Positions 44,675 through 54,548 of a stretch of DNA of 64,000 bases are shown in pieces. Origin of the DNA: Aurantiacibacter atlanticus (GTDB taxonomy: Bacteria > Pseudomonadota > Alphaproteobacteria > Sphingomonadales > Sphingomonadaceae); contig NZ_CP011310.1 in the NCBI RefSeq assembly GCF_001077815.2, forward strand, positions 2,356,001 through 2,420,000. The letters are read 5' to 3'. The notes under the pieces are model-generated. The model was not told where the DNA came from and did no database searches. It saw only the letters and a program-made list of their open reading frames with translations. How positions within the stretch are numbered: the stretch's first letter is position 1; every line of letters begins with the position of its first letter. A program made the position numbers and the translations under genes.

Positions 44675-47239
44675 CTAGAGCGTCCGCTCTTCCTCGTTCA
44701 CCTCGAACACTTCCAGCTGGTCACCCGGCTTGATGTCGTTGGTATCTTCCAGAACCACGCCGCATTCCAGGCCCGCGCGGACTTCGTCCACATCGTCCTT
44801 GAAGCGCCGCAGCGATGCGATGGTCGTGGCAGAAACGATAACGTCTTCCCGCGTGAGACGGGCATGCAGGCCCTTGCGAATGACGCCTTCTTCCACAAGC
44901 AGACCGGCAGCCTTGTCCTTCTTGCCAGATTTGAAGACTTCCTTGACCAGCGCGCGGCCAACCACGTTTTCCACCTTGAGCGGGCCGAGTTCACCCAGCA
45001 GATCGCTCGTCATCTCGTCAGTCAGATGATAGATCACGTCGTGATACATCATTCGCACGCCATCACGCTTCACCAGCTCACGTGCCTTCGCATTAGGACG
45101 CACGTTGAAGCCGATGATCGGTGCCTTGGACGCTGCTGCCAGCGTCACATCCGATTCCGTGATGGCACCCACGCCAGCGTGCAGTACGCGGACCTTGATG
45201 TCGTCATTGGAAAGGTTGTGAAGCGCTGTCACAATCGCCTCGACAGAGCCCTGCACATCTGCCTTCACCACGACCGGCCATTCAACGACATTCGACTTGT
45301 TGAACATTGTATCAAAGCTGGTGGGGGCAAGAGCCGTGCGCTTTTCGGTGGCCTTCTCCTGGCGGTATTCAGCCACTTCCCGTGCGCGCTGCTCATTTTC
45401 AACAACGGTGAGCACATCCCCGGCAGACGGAACGCCGCCAAGGCCAAGGACTTCCACCGGCATTGAAGGACCGGCTTCCTTGATCTGCTTACCCTGGTCA
45501 TTGACGATCGCACGGACCTTGCCGCTTTCAGTGCCGACGACAAAGGTATCGCCGCGCTTCAGCGTGCCGCGATTGATAAGCACTGTCGCCACAGGGCCGC
45601 GGCCCTTGTCCAGCTGTGCTTCAATCACGGTCGCTTCTGCCGCCCGGTCCGGACGGGCCTTGAGTTCGAGCAGTTCGGCCTGAAGCGCGATCTTCTCGAT
45701 CAAATCGTCGAGCCCGGTGCCCTTGGTAGCGGAAACTTCCACGTCCTGCACATCGCCGGACATGGCCTCCACGATCACTTCATGCTCCAGCAGACGCTCA
45801 CGCACCTTCTGGGCATTGGCCTCGGGCTTATCGATTTTGTTGATCGCCACGATCAGCGGAACATTGGCCGATTTGGCGTGATTAATTGCCTCGATGGTCT
45901 GCGGCATGATGCCGTCATCAGCGGCCACCACCAGCACCACGATATCGGTAACATTGGCACCGCGCGCACGCATTTCACTGAACGCGGCGTGGCCCGGCGT
46001 ATCGAGGAAAGTGACCTTGGCCTTGTCCTTCGTCGTCACCTGGTAGGCGCCGATATGCTGGGTGATACCGCCCGCTTCGCCGCGTGTGACATTTGTCTTG
46101 CGCAAGGCATCAAGCAGGCTGGTCTTGCCGTGATCGACATGGCCCATGACCGCGACAACCGGCGGACGCGGCTTCTGCGTGTCTTCCGGGTCCTGATCTT
46201 CCGTGGTGGCAAGATCGACATCGCTTTCAGACACGCGCTTGATGTTGTGGCCGAACTGCTCAACCAGCAATTCTGCTGTGTCCTGGTCAATCGTCTGGTT
46301 GACGGTGACCATCATATCGAGATTAAACAGCTCCTTCACCAGATCGGCGCCCTTTTCGCCCATCCGCTTGGCCAGCTCGCCAACGGTAATGGCTTCGGGC
46401 ACGACAACGTCGCGCACCTGCTTTTCACGCGGCTGGCTGGATCCGCCGCCTTGTGCACGGCGTTCCTTTTCACGGGCACGCTTCAACGCAGCGAGACTGC
46501 GGGCACGGCGGCCCTCATCCTCATTCAGCGCGCGATTGACCGTCAGCTTGCCTGAACGGCGCTTGTCGGCTTCGCCGGCGCTACTGCTGCCGCCACGTTT
46601 GGGCTTTTCTTCGCGCTTCTTCTCAGGGCGCTTGATTTCAGGACGAGCAACAGGCGTAAACTTGCGCGCACTTGGGGCAGGCTTTGCCTCTTCCTTGGCA
46701 GCAGGCGCAGCTTCCTTCGCAGCAGGCGCGGCAGCTTCAGCTTCTTCGGCAGCCTGCTCAGCAGCAGCTTCAGCCTTGGCTTCCTTGGCGCTTTCCTCGC
46801 TGCGCTTTTCAGCCTCCGCTTCGGCCTGTCGGTTTTCCTCGGCACGGCGCTTTTCGTCTTCAGCAGCCTTGCGCAATTGCTCATCCTCGCGCTTGCGCGA
46901 TTCCTCAGCCTGACGCAGCCGATCTTCCTCGGCCTCGCGCTGAAGACGGGCGACGCGTTCCTGCGGAGTTTCCGCATCACTGGACGGCTTCTTGGCCGCC
47001 GGCCTTGGAGCCTTGGGAGCAGGTGCGGGTTCAGGCGCAGGGGCGGGTTCAGGCGGCGGTGGCGGTGGTGCCGCAGCCTCTTCACCGGGCTTCACGAGCT
47101 TGCGGCGACGCTTTACCTCGACCGCCACCTTATTGGTGCGACCGTGGCTGAAGGTCTGCTTGACCTCACCTGCATCAACCGAGCGCTTGAGCCCCAAAGG
47201 TTTGCGGGTGCGCTTCGGTGTTTCGTTATCTTCGCTCAT
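44675..47239 (-). CDS. infB: Translation initiation factor IF-2
   Basis: IF-2 is the GTPase that brings initiator tRNA to the 30S subunit. The 854-residue protein has a long Lys/Glu/Ala-rich N-terminus (about 60-260), an IF2_N domain, the G domain with [17 protein letters not shown] and NKIDKP, and the C-terminal domains II-IV ending [16 protein letters not shown]. The order rimP-nusA-ylxR-infB is the standard operon. Confidence 0.97.
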   Translation of the reverse strand: MSEDNETPKRTRKPLGLKRSVDAGEVKQTFSHGRTNKVAVEVKRRRKLVKPGEEAAAPPPPPPEPAPAPEPAPAPKAPRPAAKKPSSDAETPQERVARLQREAEEDRLRQAEESRKREDEQLRKAAEDEKRRAEENRQAEAEAEKRSEESAKEAKAEAAAEQAAEEAEAAAPAAKEAAPAAKEEAKPAPSARKFTPVARPEIKRPEKKREEKPKRGGSSSAGEADKRRSGKLTVNRALNEDEGRRARSLAALKRAREKERRAQGGGSSQPREKQVRDVVVPEAITVGELAKRMGEKGADLVKELFNLDMMVTVNQTIDQDTAELLVEQFGHNIKRVSESDVDLATTEDQDPEDTQKPRPPVVAVMGHVDHGKTSLLDALRKTNVTRGEAGGITQHIGAYQVTTKDKAKVTFLDTPGHAAFSEMRARGANVTDIVVLVVAADDGIMPQTIEAINHAKSANVPLIVAINKIDKPEANAQKVRERLLEHEVIVEAMSGDVQDVEVSATKGTGLDDLIEKIALQAELLELKARPDRAAEATVIEAQLDKGRGPVATVLINRGTLKRGDTFVVGTESGKVRAIVNDQGKQIKEAGPSMPVEVLGLGGVPSAGDVLTVVENEQRAREVAEYRQEKATEKRTALAPTSFDTMFNKSNVVEWPVVVKADVQGSVEAIVTALHNLSNDDIKVRVLHAGVGAITESDVTLAAASKAPIIGFNVRPNAKARELVKRDGVRMMYHDVIYHLTDEMTSDLLGELGPLKVENVVGRALVKEVFKSGKKDKAAGLLVEEGVIRKGLHARLTREDVIVSATTIASLRRFKDDVDEVRAGLECGVVLEDTNDIKPGDQLEVFEVNEEERTL

Positions 47240-47270
47240 GTGCTCGTACTAATCCTTCAAATTCAAACAG

Positions 47271-48005
47271 TCACGCAGAAGTCCGGGCGTCGGTATCTTC
47301 GGCCCGTTCTTCGCTAATCCCGACCGCAGTTGCGGCCCCCAGAAAGGTCTGCAAACGCCCCAGCGGGACAGAAACCCGCTGCGCCGATGCGGCATCGGCA
47401 AGCGCCAGGTGGACGACATTGTCGCGGCCCAATGCCACAGACAGGGCCTCGCGGTCCAGTGGTTGCGGCAGACGAACCCCCGTCAGACCCGATCCTTCGG
47501 CTTCCTTGCCCACGCGCCAGGCCTGATCCAGCTTCTTGCACCCGTCCTCGCTCGCATCGAAAGCATGATACAAGGCAGCAACGCTGCCCGATCGCGCCTC
47601 TTGCCCGATGCGGTCGGAACCAAGAATAAGACGTCCGGCACGCATTTCCAGCCCCAGCCGCTGTAGGAAAGCTTTGCGCAAGGCATCTTCCAGCCGTTCA
47701 GGCAGGTCATCAGGGATGGCCAACTTGCCTGTTTTGAAAGCCCGCGATAGCGCAGCCTTAAGTTTGCCGGTCGCCAGCGCCTGAGTAAGTTCAGGGCGCG
47801 AAACGCCAATCCACGCGCCACGTCCGGGTGCACGCGCCAATGCGTCAGGCAGAACATCGCCTTCGGGCGATACAGCCAGCCGCACAAGATCATTGCGCGC
47901 ACCGCCACGTGCCGTCAGGACACAGCGTCGCTCACCCCCGTTTTCACGAGAGTTACCGCCCTTGGTTTTAGGCGAACCTAATGTGTCATTGCGAGGATTC
48001 CGCAT
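47271..48005 (-). CDS. YlxR-domain RNA-binding protein
   Basis: From ATG 48005 the 244-residue protein carries a DUF448/YlxR domain (ERRCVLTARGGARNDLVRL, then GRGAWIGVSRPEL) and a C-terminal L7Ae-like part (KLDQAWRVGKEAEGSGLTG). YlxR (RnpM) proteins bind RNA, and one has been linked to RNase P. The two-domain form is usual in alphaproteobacteria. It overlaps nusA by 20 bases and precedes infB. Confidence 0.9.
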   Translation of the reverse strand: MRNPRNDTLGSPKTKGGNSRENGGERRCVLTARGGARNDLVRLAVSPEGDVLPDALARAPGRGAWIGVSRPELTQALATGKLKAALSRAFKTGKLAIPDDLPERLEDALRKAFLQRLGLEMRAGRLILGSDRIGQEARSGSVAALYHAFDASEDGCKKLDQAWRVGKEAEGSGLTGVRLPQPLDREALSVALGRDNVVHLALADAASAQRVSVPLGRLQTFLGAATAVGISEERAEDTDARTSA

Positions 48006-49692
48006 CGGCGGCCTCCTCTGCTTGGTCCGAAGTATCGGCTGCCGGAGCAGCGTCTTCCGCGGAGACGGACGCAGGCGCGTCCTCTTCATCTTCGAACCAG
48101 TGCGCGCGAGCGGCCATGATGATCTCATTGCCCTGCTCTTCAGACAGGCCGAATGCGCCGAGGACGCCGCCCTTGTCTTCCGCACGCTGCGGACGCCGTG
48201 CCGGCGGCGCGCCAGCCAGCGCATCGCTGGCCGATTGGCGGCGACGCGGTGCTTCACGCTTCTTGGCGATCAGTTCATCGGTTGCAAGATCGGCCAGATC
48301 GTCCAGCGTCTTTATGTCGGCCTTGCCCAGCACCACCAGCATTTCCTCGCTGAGATGCGGCAATTCCGCCAGATCATCTTCCACGCCCAATTCACGGCGG
48401 GCGGAACGATAGCCTTCTTCCTGCCGCTCCAGCGCTTCTTTCGCGCGGCTCTGCAATTCTTCTGCCAGCTCTTCGTCGAAACCTTCGATTGCGGCGAGTT
48501 CCTCGATCGCAACATAGGCGACCTCTTCCATCTCCACAAAGCCTTCGGCCACGAGTAGCTGGGACAGCGTTTCGTCCACGTCTAGTTCTTCTTCGAACAT
48601 CTTGGATCGTTCTGCGAATTCGCGCGAACGCTTTTCCGAAGCTTCTTCCTCGGTCATGATGTCGATCTGGCTGTCGGTCAGCTGGCTGGCGAGACGCACG
48701 TTCTGGCCGCGGCGGCCAATGGCAAGCGAAAGCTGGTCATCGGGCACGACCACTTCGATGCGGCCTTCTTCCTCATCCAGCACCACGCGGGCAACGGTGG
48801 CGGGTTGAAGCGCGTTGACGACGAACGTCGCGGTGTCTTCCGACCACGGGATGATGTCGATCTTCTCGCCCTGCAACTCCTGCACCACGGCCTGCACGCG
48901 GCTACCCTTCATGCCGACGCAGGCGCCGACGGGGTCGATGGAGGAATCATGGCTGATCACGCCGATCTTGGCGCGGCTGCCCGGATCGCGGGCGGCGGCC
49001 TTGATTTCGATGATGCCGTCGTAAATTTCGGGCACTTCCTGCGCAAACAGCTTGCGCATGAAATCGGGATGCGCGCGGCTGAGGAAAATCTGCGGGCCGC
49101 GATTGTTGCGTTCCACCTTGCTGATGAGCGCACGGACACGTTCGCCCACGCGGGCAGCTTCGCGGGGGATCTGCTGGTCGCGGCGGATCACGCCCTCGGC
49201 GCGGCCGAGGTTGACGATCACATGGCCGAATTCGACCGATTTGATGACGCCTGTAATAACTTCGCCAGCGCGGTCCTTGAACTCTTCGAACTGACGCTCG
49301 CGCTCCGCATCGCGGACCTTCTGGAAGATGACCTGCTTGGCGCTCTGTGCGTCGATACGGCCAAGATCGTCCATGGCGGGCAGCGGATCGACGATGAAAT
49401 CGCCAACCTTCGAACCCGACTCCAGCTTTTCAGCCTGCGCCAGATCGACCTGCTTGAAGTAATCCTCGACCTCTTCGACCACTTCGACCACGCGCCACAG
49501 GCGCAGATCGCCAGTGACCGGATCGAGCTTGGCGCGAATGTCGTTTTCCTGCCCGAAGCGCGAGCGCGCGGACTTCTGAATTGCTTCTTCCATCGCTTCG
49601 ATCACGATGCCCTTGTCGATCATCTTTTCCGATGCGACGGCATTTGCGATTGCGAGCAGTTCTGCCTTGTTTGCCGAAATTGGGCTGGCCAT
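47986..49692 (-). CDS. nusA: Transcription termination/antitermination protein NusA
   Basis: The 568-residue protein has the NusA N-terminal RNA-polymerase-binding domain ([20 protein letters not shown]), S1 domain (about 135-200), two KH domains ([31 protein letters not shown]) and a C-terminal acidic extension with helix-hairpin-helix repeats ([20 protein letters not shown]). NusA modulates pausing, termination and antitermination. It starts one base into the rimP stop region. Confidence 0.97.
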   Translation of the reverse strand: MASPISANKAELLAIANAVASEKMIDKGIVIEAMEEAIQKSARSRFGQENDIRAKLDPVTGDLRLWRVVEVVEEVEDYFKQVDLAQAEKLESGSKVGDFIVDPLPAMDDLGRIDAQSAKQVIFQKVRDAERERQFEEFKDRAGEVITGVIKSVEFGHVIVNLGRAEGVIRRDQQIPREAARVGERVRALISKVERNNRGPQIFLSRAHPDFMRKLFAQEVPEIYDGIIEIKAAARDPGSRAKIGVISHDSSIDPVGACVGMKGSRVQAVVQELQGEKIDIIPWSEDTATFVVNALQPATVARVVLDEEEGRIEVVVPDDQLSLAIGRRGQNVRLASQLTDSQIDIMTEEEASEKRSREFAERSKMFEEELDVDETLSQLLVAEGFVEMEEVAYVAIEELAAIEGFDEELAEELQSRAKEALERQEEGYRSARRELGVEDDLAELPHLSEEMLVVLGKADIKTLDDLADLATDELIAKKREAPRRRQSASDALAGAPPARRPQRAEDKGGVLGAFGLSEEQGNEIIMAARAHWFEDEEDAPASVSAEDAAPAADTSDQAEEAADAESSQ

Positions 49693-50249
49693 CAGTCCTG
49701 GACCTCTTCTTCGTCTGTTTCTTCAATATCGTCGACGCCCGAAATATCGAGCGGCTGTGTGGCGGCAATCAGCTTGTCGGTGAGGACGAGCTGTGCCGAG
49801 TGTATCTGATCGAGCGAAACCGCAAGCTCGCCCGCTTTCTTATCCGCGACGGTGACAGTATCGCCATCGATACCAACCAGTTCGCCACGCAAATTGCGAT
49901 TGCCATCAACCTTGTCAGCCAAGGCGATCTTCACCTCATGGCCCGCCCAATTGGCGTAATCCTTCGCGCGCGTCAGCGGACGGTCGATGCCGGGGCTGCT
50001 GACTTCGAGATGATAGGCACCGCGCACCAGTTCTTCACCCTCTTCCTCGATCGCGTCGATGCGGCGGGAAATAGCGCGGGAAAGGGCTGCGCACTGCTGG
50101 ACGATCAATTGTCCGGTCGACGGATCTTCCGCCATGACCTGCAAGGTGCGCTCGTCGCCAGTGCCCGTCAATTTTACGCGCACCAATTCAAACCCCAGCT
50201 CTTCAGCTTCGGGTTCGATTACCTGGCACAGGCGTGCAATATCGGCCAT
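49692..50249 (-). CDS. rimP: Ribosome maturation factor RimP
   Basis: RimP helps 30S subunit maturation. The 185-residue protein has the family pattern: CQVIEPEAEELGFELVRVKL, CAALSRAISRRIDA, and LEVSSPGIDRPLTRAKDY. An acidic tail of about 15 residues (DDIEETDEEEVQD) extends it. It is the first gene of the nusA-infB operon. Confidence 0.95.
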   Translation of the reverse strand: MADIARLCQVIEPEAEELGFELVRVKLTGTGDERTLQVMAEDPSTGQLIVQQCAALSRAISRRIDAIEEEGEELVRGAYHLEVSSPGIDRPLTRAKDYANWAGHEVKIALADKVDGNRNLRGELVGIDGDTVTVADKKAGELAVSLDQIHSAQLVLTDKLIAATQPLDISGVDDIEETDEEEVQD

Positions 50250-50405
50250 CTGGTCTCCGTTTTGATGCCACGATCGGGCAAAGGCGATTGGTGCCGGCCC
50301 CTTGCGGCGCCAGCCCCTTCAGTGTCTCGACAATGTCGGGATTGAGTGGTCAGATAGGCGCGGGCCGCCGTTTTGGCAAGCCCGATTATAGCACGTTTTG
50401 CGACG

Positions 50406-50672
50406 TCAGCTTTCGGTACCCCATTCACTATCGTCGCTTTCCGATGCACTGCCCCAGTCATCGGCAAGCGAGGTGTCGGAGCGCGGGGCGGAGATGCCGG
50501 TCTCCAGTTCTCCGGGCACGCGCGCATCCTCGATTCGTTGCTGCGTATTGTCATAAGCCTGCTGATAGGCCTCTTCCCGCTCGGGCGCAGTATCGTCGAA
50601 CGCCTTGAAAATGAAGATGAAGAGGGCGAACAGGGCGACAAATGCCACTGCCTTTACCGCGAAACTGTTCAT
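50406..50672 (-). CDS. Small membrane-anchored protein of unknown function
   Basis: The 88-residue frame has one N-terminal transmembrane helix (AVAFVALFALFIFIF) and an acidic, Ser/Asp-rich soluble tail. I recognise no family. It lies between rimP and pspF on the same strand, 157 bases ahead of rimP, which it may precede in one transcript. Codon use is typical of the region, so I regard it as a real gene. Confidence 0.6.
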   Translation of the reverse strand: MNSFAVKAVAFVALFALFIFIFKAFDDTAPEREEAYQQAYDNTQQRIEDARVPGELETGISAPRSDTSLADDWGSASESDDSEWGTES

Positions 50673-50747
50673 GCTGCTTTCCCCGATCGCATCAGCGCCG
50701 TCAGCTAGCGCAGGCGAGAAAACTGGCGGGAAAACGTGAAAATACGC

Positions 50748-51782
50748 CTAATTCGCGGTGAGATCGTGCTTTTTGATCGCGTGGCGCAATTGATCATAGG
50801 TCAGGCCAAGCGCCTTGGCGGTCTGGCGCTGGTTCCAGCGATTGGCCCCCAGTGCATATTCCAGAATGGCGCGCTCATGCGAGTCGACCGCTTCGCGCAG
50901 ATCGTCAATCCTGTCGAACCGCTGGGCGCCATTGGCAGGCTGCGCCCTGGCTGACGATGGCTGGGCGGTAGTGTCTTCATGCGGGGCGGAAGGCGGTGCA
51001 ATCGGCTTCCACGGGCTTTCAAACGGGTCAAAGGCCACCTCGCCGATGGGCTGGCTCCAGTCATCCCAGCGATAGACAGCGCGCTCCACCACATTGCGCA
51101 ATTCACGCACATTGCCGGGCCACGGATGATCTTCCATGGCGCGCGCGACATGATCAGCAAGACCGGGCCATTGCTCCCACCCCAGCTCTGCTGCCATCCG
51201 CCGTCCGAAATATTCGGCCAGCACCTCTATATCACCTTCGCGCACGCGCAGCGGCGGCAGGGTGATGACTTCAAAGCTCAACCGATCAAGCAGGTCAGCG
51301 CGAAAACTCCCTTCCAGCGCGCGCCGCGGCAGATCGTCATTCGTGGCGGCAACGATGCGCACGTCGACGCGAATCGGACGCGATGAACCGATGCGCGTTA
51401 CCTCGCCATATTCGACAGCGCGCAGCAGACGTTCCTGCGCCCCGGTCGACAATGTGCCCAGTTCATCGAGAAATAACGTTCCTCCGTCGGCTTCTTCGAA
51501 ACGCCCCTCTCGCGCCTTGGTAGCACCTGTGAATGCTCCGGCTTCGTGACCAAACAATTCAGCCTCGATCAGAGTTTCGGGAAGCGCGGCGCAGTTCATT
51601 GTGACAAGCGGCCCTTCCCAGCGGTTGGACAGGCGATGAAGGCGTTCAGCAATCAATTCCTTGCCGGTTCCGCGCTCGCCAATCACCAGCACAGGACGCG
51701 CCATTGGCGCGGCGCGGCTGGCGCGTTCCACCGCGTCGAGAAACGCGCCGGACTGTCCGATAAATTGAGCCTTTTGCTCCAT
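50748..51782 (-). CDS. pspF: Psp operon activator PspF (sigma-54 enhancer-binding)
   Basis: The 344-residue protein is a sigma-54-dependent AAA+ activator without an N-terminal receiver domain, as in PspF: Walker A GERGTGKE, the sigma-54-contact loop GAFTGA, Walker B GGTLFLDE and an R-finger region, then a C-terminal Fis-type HTH ([20 protein letters not shown]). A Pro/Ala-rich linker of about 40 residues precedes the HTH. In E. coli PspF is inhibited by PspA until membrane stress. ATG 51782 faces the divergent psp operon, whose sigma-54 promoter starts 100 bases away. Confidence 0.93.
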   Translation of the reverse strand: MEQKAQFIGQSGAFLDAVERASRAAPMARPVLVIGERGTGKELIAERLHRLSNRWEGPLVTMNCAALPETLIEAELFGHEAGAFTGATKAREGRFEEADGGTLFLDELGTLSTGAQERLLRAVEYGEVTRIGSSRPIRVDVRIVAATNDDLPRRALEGSFRADLLDRLSFEVITLPPLRVREGDIEVLAEYFGRRMAAELGWEQWPGLADHVARAMEDHPWPGNVRELRNVVERAVYRWDDWSQPIGEVAFDPFESPWKPIAPPSAPHEDTTAQPSSARAQPANGAQRFDRIDDLREAVDSHERAILEYALGANRWNQRQTAKALGLTYDQLRHAIKKHDLTAN

Positions 51783-51853
51783 AGCCAAGATATAGTGATA
51801 ATTCCCACATCTTGGCAAGAAAAACCACTATTAGCTAGCATACCGATACGAAA

Positions 51854-51864
51854 TTTCCCGGAAA
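51854..51864. promoter_or_regulatory. Candidate PspF upstream activating site
   Basis: TTTCCCGGAAA is an 11-base palindrome between the pspF start and the sigma-54 promoter, about 20 bases upstream of the -24 element. It could be the core of a PspF-binding enhancer, but it is closer to the promoter than usual. Confidence 0.3.
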
Positions 51865-51883
51865 ACCGCCATTTCTCCTCAAT

Positions 51884-51899
51884 TGGCACGGGCTTTGCA
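51884..51899 (+). promoter_or_regulatory. Sigma-54 promoter of the psp operon
   Basis: TGGCACGGGCTTTGCA matches the -24/-12 consensus TGGCAC-N5-TTGCA exactly, with GG at 51885-51886 and GC at 51897-51898. It is directed into the psp operon and lies next to the gene for the sigma-54 activator PspF. Transcription should start near 51911. Confidence 0.93.
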
Positions 51900-51936
51900 A
51901 ATCATGGAGCAGACAGGTTTTCAGGAGAAATTCCCA

Positions 51937-52092
51937 ATGTTCGATCGCAGCTTCTTTTCCAGCAAGGTTGGTCACGCCGCGCTTGTCAGTATTGCCGCGA
52001 TGATCGCTTTTACCATTTTTGCCCAAATGCAGCACGGGGCCGCCAGCGGCGACATGCTGTTGAGTGCCAACACTGTGGTAGAGCTGGCGTGA
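51937..52092 (+). CDS. Small membrane protein, first gene of the psp operon
   Basis: Behind the ribosome site AGGAGA, ATG 51937 opens a 51-residue frame: MFDRSFFSSKVGHAAL, then a hydrophobic helix (VSIAAMIAFTIFA) and a short polar tail. It is the first frame after the sigma-54 start site, so it should be strongly induced together with PspA. Its stop overlaps a GTG that is in frame with pspA. I recognise no named family. Confidence 0.7.
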   Translation: MFDRSFFSSKVGHAALVSIAAMIAFTIFAQMQHGAASGDMLLSANTVVELA

Positions 52093-52229
52093 GCGACGAG
52101 AACCGCAATCCCCTTAAGCCGGTAAGTGAAGGGCTGAAACGTGCAGGCTCACGCCTCGATCAGGAGATCGAGCGGCTGCGCACCAGCCCCACCCCTACCG
52201 CGCGCGCACTTAATACAGGAGGTAACTGG
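52089..52229 (+). other. In-frame 47-codon extension upstream of pspA
   Basis: A GTG at 52089 overlaps the stop of the small membrane gene and is followed by 47 sense codons continuous with pspA. The segment encodes RLDQEIERLRTS, a helix similar to the IEALR end of the downstream Psp repeat. Because a very strong ribosome site (AGGAGGT, 52218-52224) precedes the pspA ATG, two forms of PspA are possible. This is a reading of the sequence, not proof of translation. Confidence 0.4.
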
Positions 52230-52943
52230 ATGGGTATTTTTTCCCGCACTCGTGATATTATCGCGGCAAATTTCAACGAGCTGCTCGACCAGGCAGATGA
52301 TCCTGCAAAGATGATCCGCATGATCATCCTCGAAATGGAGGAAACGCTGGTCGAAGTCCGCGCCAGTGCCGCGCGCACCATTGCCGATCAGAAGGAAATG
52401 CATCGCCACACGGTCAAGCTGGACCGTTTGCAGGCCGATTGGGGCGAAAAAGCGCAGCTGGCGCTGAGCAAGGATCGTGAAGATCTGGCCCGTGCCGCAC
52501 TGATGGAAAAGCGCAAGGCGACCGACATGATCGATCAGCTGCACCAGGAAATTACCGTGCTCGACGATGCACTGCGCGCCTATGAAGAGGACATTGCCAA
52601 GCTGCAGCACCGACTGCGCGAAGCCCGCAGCCGCCAGAGCCAGATTGCCGCCCGCCTGGAGAGCGCGGAAAACCGTGTGAAGTTGCGCAGCCTGATGACG
52701 AATGAGCGTGTGGACGATGCGTTGAGCCGCTTCGACCAGCTCGAACGCCGTGTCGATTATGCCGAAGGCCGCGCGGAATCGCTCTCGATTGCCGATGGTT
52801 CCGGACAAAAGTCCCTCGCCGACGAATTTGCCGCCCTCGAAGGCGGCGACAAGGTCGATGAGGAATTGGAAGAAATGAAGCGCGCACTCGGCAAGGGCAC
52901 CCCTGCCGGTGGCGGCGCTGACAAGAAAGACGAAGGGGTATAA
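52230..52943 (+). CDS. pspA: Phage shock protein A
   Basis: PspA is the ESCRT-III-like coiled-coil effector that binds stressed inner membrane and inhibits PspF. The 237-residue protein starts MGIFSRTRDIIAANFNELLD, with the amphipathic membrane-binding helix, followed by DDPAKMIRMIILEMEETL and long coiled-coil helices to about residue 185. A Gly/Lys tail closes it. The start at 52230 is preceded by AGGAGGT. It lies two bases before pspB. Confidence 0.96.
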   Translation: MGIFSRTRDIIAANFNELLDQADDPAKMIRMIILEMEETLVEVRASAARTIADQKEMHRHTVKLDRLQADWGEKAQLALSKDREDLARAALMEKRKATDMIDQLHQEITVLDDALRAYEEDIAKLQHRLREARSRQSQIAARLESAENRVKLRSLMTNERVDDALSRFDQLERRVDYAEGRAESLSIADGSGQKSLADEFAALEGGDKVDEELEEMKRALGKGTPAGGGADKKDEGV

Positions 52944-52945
52944 TC

Positions 52946-53242
52946 ATGGAACCTGCAGTCATCGTCTTGGCCATTTTTGTGGGCCTGCCCTGGCTCATCC
53001 TTCACTACGTTACAAAGTGGAAGACATCCGCCACCATCACCACCGACGACGAAGCGCTGCTGGAAGATCTCTACAGCCTCGCCAAGCGACTGGATGAACG
53101 GATGGATACGGTCGAACGCCTCGTCGCCTCCGACAATGCCGATTTCAAGCCAGCCCGTATCCAGCACGACAGGGAAGTGGACAATGTCCCGCTTCGTGAA
53201 CTGGAAGAAATGCTGGCAGAAAAGAAGGGAGAACGCACATGA
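52946..53242 (+). CDS. pspB: Phage shock protein B
   Basis: The 98-residue protein has an N-terminal transmembrane helix and the PspB signature (GLPWLILHYVTKWK), then a cytoplasmic coiled coil with LAKRLDERMDTVERLVASD. PspB with PspC senses envelope stress and relieves PspA inhibition of PspF. A tail of about 30 residues extends beyond the E. coli protein. Its end overlaps pspC by four bases. Confidence 0.93.
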   Translation: MEPAVIVLAIFVGLPWLILHYVTKWKTSATITTDDEALLEDLYSLAKRLDERMDTVERLVASDNADFKPARIQHDREVDNVPLRELEEMLAEKKGERT

Positions 53243-53625
53243 ACACCCCACGCACAACACTTTACCGCGATAAGCAGAATGGCAAGCTGATGGGCGTTTG
53301 CTCCGGCATTGCGGACTATACCGGCGTCAACGCCCTCTGGATCAGGCTCGCGTTTATCGCGGCCATCCTGACGGGCGTCATGGGTACGATTGCTATTCCG
53401 CTTTACGTCATCATGGGCGTCCTGCTGAACAAGAAGCCGGCGCATCTTTATTCTGCCGATCCGGGTGAAACCCAATATTGGCAGCGTGTCCGGCAAAACC
53501 CGAAACGCACCGCTCGCGAGATCCGTGCGCAGATGAAGGATGTCGATCGCCGATTGGCCGAAGTGGAGAGCTTTTACGTCAGCTCCAACCCGCGCCTGAC
53601 ATCGGAAATCGAACGGCTGCGGTAA
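53239..53625 (+). CDS. pspC: Phage shock protein C
   Basis: The 128-residue protein has the PspC domain (GKLMGVCSGIADYTGVNALW) with its transmembrane helices at about 35-65 and a cytoplasmic C-terminal helix. The last 30 residues (DVDRRLAEVESFYVSSNP, then SEIERLR) follow the same pattern as the repeated module of the six downstream genes. PspC is the membrane sensor of the Psp system. Its start overlaps pspB. Confidence 0.94.
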   Translation: MNTPRTTLYRDKQNGKLMGVCSGIADYTGVNALWIRLAFIAAILTGVMGTIAIPLYVIMGVLLNKKPAHLYSADPGETQYWQRVRQNPKRTAREIRAQMKDVDRRLAEVESFYVSSNPRLTSEIERLR

Positions 53626-53650
53626 ATCGAAACTCAGGAGGGAATTGGGC

Positions 53651-53962
53651 ATGGGTGAATTGATCGGACTGGTGGCAGTGTCCGCGCCGTTCCTGATGGT
53701 GTTCGGCATCGTCTGGATCCAGAAGAATCAGAAACTGGAAGAAAAGCGCATCACTGCAACGGCAGAGGCCAGCAGCGAAAAGGCCGCGCAATATGCCAGC
53801 CACGTACAGGAACTCGAAAGCCGCGTCCGCGTGCTCGAACGCATCGTCACCGACAAGGGTTATGACGTTGCCCGCCAGATCGAAGCCCTGCGCGATACCC
53901 GCACAGTCGAGGAACGCGGCAGCGGTGTGCAGATGAACTTCGCCAAAAAGGAGAAAGCGTAA
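53651..53962 (+). CDS. Psp-operon membrane protein 1 (shared coiled-coil module)
   Basis: The 103-residue protein, behind AGGAGGG, has one N-terminal transmembrane helix (about 4-23) and a cytoplasmic helix with ESRVRVLERIVTDKG followed by ARQIEALRD. The module resembles the C-termini of PspC and PspB. After it comes a short basic tail (MNFAKKEKA). It shares one base with the next gene (A of ATG). It is the first of six consecutive small proteins of this kind, likely partners of the Psp stress sensor; I know no named family. Confidence 0.8.
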   Translation: MGELIGLVAVSAPFLMVFGIVWIQKNQKLEEKRITATAEASSEKAAQYASHVQELESRVRVLERIVTDKGYDVARQIEALRDTRTVEERGSGVQMNFAKKEKA

Positions 53963-54282
53963 TGGATCTGGAAATTCTTACACCAGCCGTGATTGGCGTA
54001 GGCGTTGTTTCGATCTCGCTGGCATGGGTCATCAATACCCTGATCCGCGTGCGCCACGGATATCCGCTGGAAAACAGTTGGGGCAAGGCAGTCTATCCAA
54101 AAAAGAGCACCGAGAATGAAGAACGGGTCAAACTGCTCAGCCAGGAAAACGCCGCGCTACGTGCCGAACTCGGCTCAATGAAGGATCGTCTCGCCAATGT
54201 GGAACGCATCGTCACCGATAGCGGTTACCATCTGACGCAAGAGATCGAAACTCTGCGTGGCACCCAAAAGGGCGCGAACTGA
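53962..54282 (+). CDS. Psp-operon membrane protein 2 (shared module)
   Basis: The 106-residue protein has an N-terminal transmembrane helix (about 8-27) with the N-terminus outside and a cytoplasmic region with a Leu-heptad coiled coil (RVKLLSQENAALRAEL). It then has the module DRLANVERIVTDSG and QEIETLRGT. A 20-residue segment (TLIRVRHGYPLENSWGKA region) between helix and coil is specific to this member. It overlaps both neighbours by one base. Confidence 0.8.
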   Translation: MDLEILTPAVIGVGVVSISLAWVINTLIRVRHGYPLENSWGKAVYPKKSTENEERVKLLSQENAALRAELGSMKDRLANVERIVTDSGYHLTQEIETLRGTQKGAN

Positions 54283-54548
54283 TGGGCGCTGATTGGCCAC
54301 TTGTGCAGGATGCAATAATCATCGCCACGCTGGCATTGGGCGGCGGTATCGGTTTGACTGTGCTGGCACTGAAGCTGCGCGACAGAAAGCGCAGACCGCC
54401 AGCAAGGCAAGCGCACGCACCGCGCGGCGAAACCAGGACAAGCCCTGAAGATCGTGTCCGCGTGCTGGAACGCATCGCCACCGATCGCCCGACTCAATTG
54501 GCTGCGGAAATCGAAGCCCTGCGCAATGAGGAAATGGAGACAAACTGA
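54282..54548 (+). CDS. Psp-operon membrane protein 3 (shared module)
   Basis: The 88-residue protein has a transmembrane helix at about 9-29, a basic Arg/Pro linker (RDRKRRPPARQA) and the module DRVRVLERIATDRP with AAEIEALRNE at the C-terminus. It is joined to its neighbours by one-base overlaps. The linker replaces the coiled coil seen in protein 2, so the module alone is conserved. Confidence 0.8.
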   Translation: MGADWPLVQDAIIIATLALGGGIGLTVLALKLRDRKRRPPARQAHAPRGETRTSPEDRVRVLERIATDRPTQLAAEIEALRNEEMETN

